Assembly (NCBI GenBank): GCA_035493835.1
Contig: DATJHO010000138.1
Span: 1 to 10,944 of the forward strand
Direction of reading: 5' to 3'
Length of the DNA: 10,944 bases
Origin: DASZTU01 sp035493835
GTDB taxonomy: Bacteria; Pseudomonadota; Alphaproteobacteria; Rhizobiales; Devosiaceae
Shown here one piece after another: positions 5,290 through 10,944 of this stretch (the stretch's first letter is position 1; each line of letters begins with the position of its first letter). Made by a program: the position numbers and the translations under genes. The notes beneath the pieces are model-generated. The model was not told the origin of the DNA, searched no databases, and saw only the letters and a list, made by a program, of their open reading frames with translations.

Positions 5290-7058
5290 TACACAGCCTC
5301 TTCCCGGTTCAACGCCGCCATTCCGGCGTAAAGCCCACCGCTTGCGACCAGCGCGGCATGGCTGCCGCTTTCGACAACGCGGCCGTGTTCAACGACGAGG
5401 ATGCGGTCGGCCATTCGCGCCGCGTCGAGATCATGGGCGATGAAGAGCACGGCGCTTTCCGCCGTCGCCCGCGCCACGGATTGCAGCACCCGCCGGGCCG
5501 TGGCCCGGTCAAGCGCCGCCGTGGCCTCGTCCAGCACCATGACCTCCGCCCGCTTGAGGAACAGCCGCGCCAGTGCGATGCGCTGGATTTCACCGCCCGA
5601 AAGCCCCTGCCCGGCATCGCCAAGCTGGGTCTCATAGCCCTGCGGCAGGCGCGCGATAAAGTCGGCCGCCTGCGCCGCTTCTGCGGCCGCCTCGACCTCG
5701 GCAAAAGACGCCTCGGGCGCGCCCAGCCGGATGTTGTCGATCACGCTGCCGTAAAACAGCGTCGGGCTCTGCGGCATCCAGGCCACCCGGCGCATCCAGT
5801 CGGCCTCATCCAGCAACCGGAGGTCTTCGCCATTGATCCGGATCAGTCCGCTCGCCGGCGTAAGGAAACGCAGCAGCAGTTGCCCCACCGTGGTCTTGCC
5901 CGCGCCGCTCGCCCCCATGAGGGCGACGCATTCTCCACGCGCGAGGGAAAAGCTGATGCCGCTGACCCCGTCCCCGTCGCCCCCGTGGCGAAACGAGACG
6001 TTGTCGAATTCGATCCGCCGCACCACGCCGCCTGGCAACTGACGGAGCGCCCTCGGGGCCTTGGGCAAGGGCGCGGTAAAACAGCCGATCAACCCCTCGG
6101 CCGCCGCGATCGCATCCATCCGGGCGTGGTATTGCGCGCCCATGTCGCGCAGCGGGCGATAAAATTCGGGCGCAAGCAGCAGGGCGAAGAAGCCGGGCAG
6201 GAAATCCATCTGATGGTAGTAGAGCCGGAAGCCGATATAGACCGCGGCCAGCGCAATGCTGAGCGTGGCGAAGAATTCAAGGACCAGCGACGACAGGAAA
6301 GCCACCCGCAGCACCGACATCGTGCTTTGTCGATAGGCATCCGACATTCGGGCGATCACGTCGGCCTCGCGCCGGCTGGCATTGAACAGCTTTAACGTGG
6401 TCAACCCTTCGATCACGTCGAAAAAGTGCGCGCTCATCCGGGCAAGGCGCTGCCATTGCCGCTGGTTCAGGCTTTCGGCGCCTTTGCCGATGATGATCAT
6501 GAAGACCGGAATAAGCGGCGCGGTCACGGCAAAGATCAGTCCGGAAACCCAATCGGCAGGGAATACGGCGATGAGGATGGCGAGCGGGATGAAGACCGTC
6601 AGCGCCATCTGCGGCAGATAGCTGGCATAGTATTTCTCGATCTCTTCAACGCCGTCGACCAGCGTGTTGGCGACCTCTCCGCTGCGCTGGCCCTGCATCC
6701 AGACCGGGCCGAGCGCCGCAATGCGTTCGAAGAGAGCCGCCCTCAGCGCCCGCTTGACGCGAGCCGCCGCCGCGGAGGAGGCGACCTCGACCCCGCCCAC
6801 CGCCACGGCACGCAGCAGGAAGAGGCCGAGCAGCGCCAGGAGCCAGGGCCAGAGCCCACTCAAATCCTCGCCCCTGATCGTGACCCGGTCGACGATCTGG
6901 GCGAGGCACCATGCCTGGGCGATCAGCAATAGTCCGCCGACCGCCCCGGCACCAATCGCAATGGCAAGCGGCCGGCGGGCCGTGGCTGCGCGACCGCGCA
7001 ACCACGCCTCGTCCTGTTTGGCCGCCTCCCGGCGTCCAGGAGCCCGAACTCCAATCAT
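5289..7058 (-). CDS. cydD: CydD, subunit of the CydDC thiol-reductant ABC exporter
   Basis: This 589-residue inner-membrane ABC half-transporter is the partner of CydC. The N terminus shows the CydD-typical WLRGRAATARRPL (19-31) before the first membrane helix (32-53). The transmembrane domain extends to about 320 and includes the conserved LAPEFYRPLRDMGAQYH stretch (295-311). The ATPase domain has Walker A GASGAGKTT (382-390), Q-loop Gln430, LSGGE (486-490), Walker B VMVLDE (506-511) and switch His542. The signature reads LSGGE rather than LSGGQ, which is common among CydD proteins. The ATG at 7058 lies 20 bases after the cydB stop with a purine-rich AAGGGG upstream, so it belongs to the oxidase operon. 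It ends in the one-base overlap with cydC. Confidence 0.93.
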   Translation of the reverse strand: MIGVRAPGRREAAKQDEAWLRGRAATARRPLAIAIGAGAVGGLLLIAQAWCLAQIVDRVTIRGEDLSGLWPWLLALLGLFLLRAVAVGGVEVASSAAAARVKRALRAALFERIAALGPVWMQGQRSGEVANTLVDGVEEIEKYYASYLPQMALTVFIPLAILIAVFPADWVSGLIFAVTAPLIPVFMIIIGKGAESLNQRQWQRLARMSAHFFDVIEGLTTLKLFNASRREADVIARMSDAYRQSTMSVLRVAFLSSLVLEFFATLSIALAAVYIGFRLYYHQMDFLPGFFALLLAPEFYRPLRDMGAQYHARMDAIAAAEGLIGCFTAPLPKAPRALRQLPGGVVRRIEFDNVSFRHGGDGDGVSGISFSLARGECVALMGASGAGKTTVGQLLLRFLTPASGLIRINGEDLRLLDEADWMRRVAWMPQSPTLFYGSVIDNIRLGAPEASFAEVEAAAEAAQAADFIARLPQGYETQLGDAGQGLSGGEIQRIALARLFLKRAEVMVLDEATAALDRATARRVLQSVARATAESAVLFIAHDLDAARMADRILVVEHGRVVESGSHAALVASGGLYAGMAALNREEAV

Positions 7059-7078
7059 TTCAGACCCCTTTTCTTGGA

Positions 7079-8128
7079 TCAGTGGTGGCTATAGGCAGCG
7101 AACTTGCTGACCCGATCGCGAAACACCCAGATCTGGTAGACGTTGTAGGCAATGATGACCGGGATGAAGCCGCCCATCGTCAGAGTGAAGGTGACAAGCG
7201 AGATGGACGGCGAGGCGCCGCTGTAGATCGTCCAGGTGTTGGGCACGATCCAGGGATACATCGTCGCCATCAGTGCCACGCCCATGACCACCGCGGTCGC
7301 GTCGAACCAAAGGACAGCCGCCAGGTCGTGATCCTTTTGGGAGGCGCGGCGCGACTTGAAGACGCAGAACAGCGTGGCGATCAGAAGCAGCCCGAAGATC
7401 CAGGTGCTAGAGCCGAACCATCTGGCGTGGGCCCAGGGGAAGATCGTCCCGGTCCAGATGAGGGTGATGGAGACCGCAGCCAGCGCAAGGAAGAACAGCG
7501 GATTGGTCCACCTTGCCGCCTGGACCCGGATCGCTTCGCCGTGCTCGAAGCGGGCGCGGACGAACAGCAGCCCACCCATCAGTACCGCAACGACCGAGGC
7601 GACGCCGACCCAGATGCTGAAGGGGGTGATGAAGGAGAAGGCGCCGCCGACATAGGTCGGCACCTCACCGGGAGTGTTGGTCAGAGCGAACCCCTGCAGC
7701 ACCGCTCCGATCGCCATCGCGCCGAAGAAGGTGGTCACGAGGCTCCCCAAACCGAAGGCAAGGTCAGCCACGGCCTTGTGCCGACCGTCGGCGAGATGGC
7801 GGAACTCGAGCGCGATCGCGCGCGACATGATGCCCCAGAGCGCCAGGGCCAACGGCACGAGCAGATAGCTGAACGTCGAGCCATAGATGAAGGGGAATGT
7901 TCCGAACAGAATGCCGCCGGCGACCATGAGCCAGGTCTCATTCGCATCCCAGGTGCCCGCCATGGCGGACATGATCGCGCCGCGCTCATCTTCATCGCGC
8001 ACGAAGAGCGAGAAGATGCCGGCCCCGAGATCGGCACCATCGAGCGCAACGTAGATCAGCACGCTGAGGCAGAGGGCCAGCCACCAGGCGAAGGCCAGGT
8101 ACTGCTGGGTTTGGGTAAGTATATCCAT
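7079..8128 (-). CDS. cydB: Cytochrome bd-type quinol oxidase subunit II (CydB/CioB)
   Basis: This 349-residue polytopic inner-membrane protein forms the oxidase heterodimer with CydA, which reduces O2 to water using electrons from quinol. The sequence is almost wholly hydrophobic, with about eight or nine membrane helices. Conserved subunit II motifs are present: DGADLGAGIF (30-39) in the first helix and TWDANETWL (59-67), matching the acidic residues that in Escherichia coli CydB line the proton and haem region. Its length is slightly short of E. coli CydB (379) and normal for CIO-type subunits. The start ATG at 8128 follows AAGGAA, 30 bases after the cydA stop. Only 20 bases separate it from cydD, so no cydX-type small subunit gene fits between them. 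Confidence 0.93.
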   Translation of the reverse strand: MDILTQTQQYLAFAWWLALCLSVLIYVALDGADLGAGIFSLFVRDEDERGAIMSAMAGTWDANETWLMVAGGILFGTFPFIYGSTFSYLLVPLALALWGIMSRAIALEFRHLADGRHKAVADLAFGLGSLVTTFFGAMAIGAVLQGFALTNTPGEVPTYVGGAFSFITPFSIWVGVASVVAVLMGGLLFVRARFEHGEAIRVQAARWTNPLFFLALAAVSITLIWTGTIFPWAHARWFGSSTWIFGLLLIATLFCVFKSRRASQKDHDLAAVLWFDATAVVMGVALMATMYPWIVPNTWTIYSGASPSISLVTFTLTMGGFIPVIIAYNVYQIWVFRDRVSKFAAYSHH

Positions 8129-8158
8129 TTTCGGATTTCCTTGAATTCTTCGCTGGGG

Positions 8159-9604
8159 TCAGACGAGCTGCGGGGCTGCCGGGGTGGCGGTTCGGCGCAG
8201 CAGCGCCTCTGCCTCTACTTCGGTCGGCTCGTGCTCTTCGCCCGGAAGCGGCCTCGTCAGATCGGGGCCCCTCTTCACGATCACGCACAGGTAGTAAAAG
8301 GAGCCGGTGAGGACAGCCAATTCGAAGACGACGAAGCCGAGCAGCCAGAACACCCCCTCGAAGACCGACATATGGCTGACGCCTTCGGATGTGCGCATCA
8401 TGCCATAGACGAGCCAGGGCTGACGCCCGATCTCCCGGGTCCACCAGCCGGTCCAGACCGCGATGTAGGGGAGAAAGCCGCTGAGGACGACGGCCCGCAG
8501 GAACCACTTGTTGCTGGCTACCCTGCGTATGGAGAGCCTGCCGGTCGCCGCCAGCCACGTTCCCCAGAGCGCCACCAGCAGCAGGAAGCCGCCGATCCCG
8601 GCCATGACGCGGAACGAGTAGAACGGAATGGCCACCGGCGGGCGATCCTGAGCGGGAATATCGTCAAGGCCGGTGACGGGGGCATTCCATGTATGGGTCT
8701 CGATCACGCTGAGGGCATGGGGAATCGTGATCGCCCAGGCGTTGCCGTCGCCAGTGCTGTTCGGCCAGGCCAGGATGTGCCAACCGGTGTTGGACTGCCC
8801 GTCGGGAAGCGTCGTGTGATAGTGCCCCTCCATGGCCGCAAGCGAGGCGGGTTGGAGTTTACCAACGTCCTGCCCCACCGCATCGCCCAGATAGATCTGG
8901 ACGGGCGCAATCACCAGGAGCGCGCCCACGGAGTATTTCAGCGCCCGCTGAAACAGTTCCACGTGTCTCTGCTTCAGGAGATACCAGGCCGAAACGGCTG
9001 CCACGAAGCACACCGACAACTCGAAGCACGCGATCAACATGTGGGGGAAAGCAGAAAAGAAATTCGGGTTGAGGATCGCCGCCACCCAGTTCGTGACCTC
9101 GAAGTAGCCGTTCCGGAAGACCACGCCGTTCGGCGATTGCATCCAGGAATTCGCGTCCAGGATCCAGAAGACCGAAAGGCACGAGGCCAACGCCACGTTG
9201 AACGTGGCGAAGAGATGCATCCGCTTGCCGATCTTCCCCCAGCCGAAGACCATCAGCCCGAGGAAACCGGCCTCGTACATGAAGGCGGTGATCGTCTCAT
9301 AGCCCAGGACCTGGCCGAAGAACGGGCCCGCGGCCTGCGAAAACCGGCCATAGAGGATGCCGAAGGCCATTTCCATCGTCACGCCGGTGGCGACGCCGGC
9401 GCCGAAGTTCACGATGAACAGGCGTTCGAAGAACCGGCAGAGCCGATACCACTTCTCATCATTGGTCCTCATCCATCGCCATTCGGCATAGAACAGAATT
9501 ACCGCAAGGCCGATCGTCAGCGGCGGGTAGACGATGTGGAGCGTCGTGATCCAAGCGAAATCCAGACGCGGTAGCAGATTTGATAGGTCATTTTCTGACG
9601 ACAT
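8159..9604 (-). CDS. cydA: Cytochrome bd-type quinol oxidase subunit I (CydA/CioA-like, short Q-loop)
   Basis: This 481-residue catalytic subunit carries the three haems of a bd-type oxidase. Residues matching E. coli ligands are His23 (haem b595, E. coli His19), His188 (b558, His186) and Met334 (b558, Met393). Glu103 and Glu111 match Glu99 and Glu107 of the O2-reduction site and proton path, and GRQPW follows near 392-396. The Q-loop between about 235 and 325 is short and lacks the E. coli insertion, the arrangement of cyanide-insensitive oxidases (CioA). The quinol-site Lys252 of E. coli is replaced by Ser, while Glu257 is retained (SLAAME). The start is set at the ATG at 9604: GGAGG lies 8 bases upstream, whereas the in-frame TTG at 9619 has this GGAGG inside its own coding sequence. 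It is the first gene of cydABDC. Cyanide tolerance is inferred from the family. Confidence 0.93.
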   Translation of the reverse strand: MSSENDLSNLLPRLDFAWITTLHIVYPPLTIGLAVILFYAEWRWMRTNDEKWYRLCRFFERLFIVNFGAGVATGVTMEMAFGILYGRFSQAAGPFFGQVLGYETITAFMYEAGFLGLMVFGWGKIGKRMHLFATFNVALASCLSVFWILDANSWMQSPNGVVFRNGYFEVTNWVAAILNPNFFSAFPHMLIACFELSVCFVAAVSAWYLLKQRHVELFQRALKYSVGALLVIAPVQIYLGDAVGQDVGKLQPASLAAMEGHYHTTLPDGQSNTGWHILAWPNSTGDGNAWAITIPHALSVIETHTWNAPVTGLDDIPAQDRPPVAIPFYSFRVMAGIGGFLLLVALWGTWLAATGRLSIRRVASNKWFLRAVVLSGFLPYIAVWTGWWTREIGRQPWLVYGMMRTSEGVSHMSVFEGVFWLLGFVVFELAVLTGSFYYLCVIVKRGPDLTRPLPGEEHEPTEVEAEALLRRTATPAAPQLV

Positions 9605-9651
9605 GGCAGATGCCTCCAAGTCCTTGGCGTGAAAGCCAAACAGTCACGAGC

Positions 9652-9672
9652 GCAAAGCCGGAGAGGCTTTGC
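9652..9672. promoter_or_regulatory. Perfect 8-bp inverted repeat upstream of cydA
   Basis: GCAAAGCC (9652-9659) and GGCTTTGC (9665-9672) are perfect inverted arms around 5 bases, 48-68 bases before the cydA start. A weaker repeat, TTGGC/GCCAA, lies at 9624-9639 beside the ribosome binding site. It could be a regulator site or a leader hairpin controlling the cyd operon. Confidence 0.45.
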
Positions 9673-10162
9673 ACGATCATTGTTTTCGAGAACCGCTGGG
9701 AGTGGCCTTCCCGAAAGTCGCGCGGCGCCAATCCGGCCGCCGCGGAACCTATGTTGCGCGCAAGCTCGCGGAGCTATGCGGATCGCAAGCGAGATTTTGG
9801 GATCGGCGGTCCGGCGACGACTTGTGTTGGATCCTGGTGCGCATGATCGCGTAATCGCAGCCGCGAGCGGCAGCTCGGCGGCGGTTGCGAACCGGGGCCA
9901 ATAGAGACCCGGTGCCCGGACAATCGAAGCCATGACTCCGGTCGGGACCCGAAGCATCGTGCCCGGATCCCAACCTGGTCATTGTGTACATCTGACGCAT
10001 GCCGCCAGACCTTCCGAATTCGCCGCCCCTGCCAGCCCAAGCAAGCAGGGTGCCCATCAACAAACGGGGATCGTCGAGGCGATCGAAGACGCCAGGCGGT
10101 CTCTCACTTCGCCAGCCGTGTGCTGTGCGATGAGTCCTAAATAGGCGCCGCTACCAGAAAAG

Positions 10163-10185
10163 CGCTTGGACAATTCGTCCAAGCG
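10163..10185. repeat. Perfect 9-bp inverted repeat
   Basis: CGCTTGGAC and GTCCAAGCG flank AATTC. There is no T tract on either side, so it is more like an operator or a structured RNA element than a terminator. It lies inside the weak minus-strand frame 10057-10326. Confidence 0.6.
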
Positions 10186-10369
10186 GCCGGACGAGGGGGT
10201 GCGCCCGAGCGAAAGCGGCTTTGGTGCGCTCCATTCCGGGCTTGGACGTTCCGCGCGCGACGGCGCACCACCGCCTGTGCTCGCCGTCACCTTATCGCCG
10301 GACACTCTCCCAGGACTGTCTCGCACGGCCGTTGTTTCGAGAAAGATTAATTGTTGTCCTTGCTGCCCT

Positions 10370-10388
10370 TAACTTGGTCTTTAAGTTA
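10370..10388. promoter_or_regulatory. A/T-rich inverted repeat TAACTT-N7-AAGTTA
   Basis: It has perfect 6-base arms in an A/T-rich island (about 10340-10410). TTGGTC at 10374-10379 and TATTGT at 10396-10401 could form a weak plus-strand promoter with a 16-base spacer overlapping the repeat. No supported gene follows on that strand. Confidence 0.25.
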
Positions 10389-10654
10389 CTTGAAATATTG
10401 TATTGATCGACTGTGTCGCGGGGCATCACGCAAATGGCAGTCCACACCTCAACTTCAGGTTAGCAACGCACCACTTGACGTCAGATACATAGGCGACCTG
10501 ACTGGCAGCTACCTTCTCGCCAGCCGCGAACATTATCGCCAGGGCGAGAACAAGGTGTTCGGTTGCCGCTCTCGCAGTGTGTCGCCCCAGATGGCGGTGC
10601 TGGAGGTGCCGGTAAGGGGGCGCGGTCGGCGAAAAGCTCGCCCTCAAGCTGATA

Positions 10655-10689
10655 TTTGGTTTGCACAAACCAAACGCCGCCTTTGGCGG
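10655..10689 (-). terminator. Tandem hairpins downstream of the enolase-superfamily gene, possible terminator
   Basis: Reading leftward from the gene end, a CCGCC/GGCGG hairpin (10677-10689, 3-base loop) is followed directly by TTTGGTTT/AAACCAAA (10655-10674, perfect arms, 4-base loop). They lie 55-90 bases after the stop codon at 10744. No long U tract follows, so termination is only suggested. Confidence 0.4.
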
Positions 10690-10743
10690 AGTCGGGCCCG
10701 TGACGACATTGGTCGCCACGGAGACCCGCTGCCAGTTGGGGGT

Positions 10744-10944
10744 CTATTGATCGACCACCGAGCCATCCTTGTGCAGGCGCGTCTCGATTTCCCGCGGTCG
10801 GTTGGGGAATTTCTCCGCCGCGCCTTCCTTCAGTGAAACGCCGATGCCCGGTTCGTCGCTGATCGTGAGGAAGCCCTCGCCGTCATGCTGGGCGGCGCCG
10901 GTCAGGAAGCTGTCGGAGTCCGGGCGCTTGTCGGTAACGCCCCA
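10744..10944 (-). CDS. Probable mandelate racemase/muconate lactonizing (enolase-superfamily) enzyme, C-terminal fragment
   Basis: The last 66 residues and the TAG stop are inside the window; the start lies beyond the right edge. The fragment runs from WGVTDKRPDSDSFL, through GFLTISDEPGIGVSL (about residues 29-43), to a tail that ends RLHKDGSVVDQ. A 'G.l.i.d.PGiGv.l' strand-turn followed by a short helix near the C terminus is characteristic of mandelate racemase/muconate lactonizing enzymes and sugar-acid dehydratases, where this segment folds back onto the N-terminal capping domain. The catalytic barrel residues are outside the window, so the substrate is unknown. Codon use is strongly G/C at third positions, like the cyd genes. 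It is read in the same direction as cydA but is separated from it by more than 1.1 kb, so co-transcription is unlikely. Confidence 0.62.
   Translation of the reverse strand, partial: WGVTDKRPDSDSFLTGAAQHDGEGFLTISDEPGIGVSLKEGAAEKFPNRPREIETRLHKDGSVVDQ

Larger units (their letters stand above)
9605..10743. other. Gene-poor region upstream of cydA with several inverted repeats
   Basis: I found no gene here that I can support in about 1.1 kb. The leftmost part must hold the cydABDC promoter; no FNR-type TTGAT-N4-ATCAA site was seen. Two weak minus-strand frames stand out. One is 10057-10326 (GTG start, 89 residues, no ribosome binding site, ending RFSGSGAYLGLIAQHTAGE and about 20 more residues). 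The other is a frame in 10480-10740 that looks interrupted. Around 10340-10410 lies an A/T-rich island unlike its GC-rich surroundings. Inverted repeats are listed separately. Confidence 0.5.

Noticed and set aside
3109..5331. A 740-codon plus-strand open frame
   Set aside because: Apart from the first 50 codons, which are the TPP-enzyme relic, it lies opposite cydC. Its composition is Arg/Gln/Pro/Asp-rich, typical of a GC-driven antisense frame.
6911..9574. An 887-codon plus-strand open frame opposite cydB and cydA
   Set aside because: It has low-complexity Gly/Asp/Glu/Arg/His composition with no domain, and the minus strand encodes well-conserved oxidase subunits.
9605..9619. The TTG at 9619 as the cydA start
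   Set aside because: It would place the GGAGG ribosome binding site inside the coding sequence. The ATG at 9604 is correctly spaced from it.
9592..9680. A 30-residue minus-strand peptide (MIVQSLSGFALVTVWLSRQ...) overlapping the cydA start, considered as a leader or CydX-like subunit
   Set aside because: It has no ribosome binding site, no CydX-like motif, and its position before cydA does not match known cydX genes.
9605..10743. tRNA, CRISPR array or insertion sequence in the gene-poor region
   Set aside because: No cloverleaf with a TTCGA loop, no regularly spaced direct repeats, and no transposase fragment or terminal repeats were found by eye.
10351..10836. A 161-codon plus-strand open frame
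   Set aside because: It runs over the hairpins and opposite the C-terminal end of the enolase-superfamily gene, with no recognisable domain.

Overview
The window is GC-rich chromosomal-type DNA, most likely from an alphaproteobacterium. The reasons are the dmeR-dmeF type metal-efflux pair, a promoter-like element matching the alphaproteobacterial EcfG general-stress sigma factor (GGAAC-N16-GGTT), and a short-Q-loop, CIO-type cytochrome bd. Genus cannot be fixed from the sequence alone.

Layout, left to right. (1) 1-528, minus strand: the N-terminal end of a PhnB-like VOC-fold protein runs off the left edge, and upstream of it lies a 90-residue ABM-like small protein. (2) 734-2368, plus strand: a two-gene metal-resistance operon, a CsoR/RcnR-family repressor (dmeR) followed 6 bases later by a CDF cation exporter (dmeF) with two His-rich stretches and an unusual C-terminal extra domain. 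Two palindromes upstream of dmeR are operator candidates. (3) 2535-2831, plus strand: a self-contained transcription unit for a 58-residue His-rich protein made of two identical 17-residue repeats, with an EcfG-like promoter, a hairpin at the predicted mRNA 5' end, a strong ribosome binding site and an intrinsic terminator. (4) 2873-3489: gene debris. It holds a long inverted repeat, a frameshifted and internally deleted fragment of a TPP-dependent pyruvate oxidase/acetolactate synthase-like enzyme, and a short unidentified stretch. (5) 3490-9604, minus strand: a compact operon cydA-cydB-cydD-cydC, encoding both subunits of a bd-type (cyanide-insensitive-like) quinol oxidase and both halves of the CydDC thiol-exporting ABC transporter needed for its assembly. 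(6) 9605-10743: about 1.1 kb without a confident gene, carrying the presumed cyd promoter and several inverted repeats. (7) 10744-10944, minus strand: the C-terminal 66 residues of a probable enolase-superfamily (mandelate racemase/muconate lactonizing type) enzyme.

The window reads as a stress and respiratory-flexibility neighbourhood: metal export, a putative general-stress small protein, and a high-affinity, inhibitor-tolerant terminal oxidase. No tRNA, rRNA, CRISPR array or insertion sequence was recognised. Many long open frames opposite the cyd genes are GC-driven shadows and are omitted. No convincingly new multi-gene system is present. The least described items are the repeat-protein unit, the extra domain of the CDF exporter, and the gene-poor region upstream of cydA.
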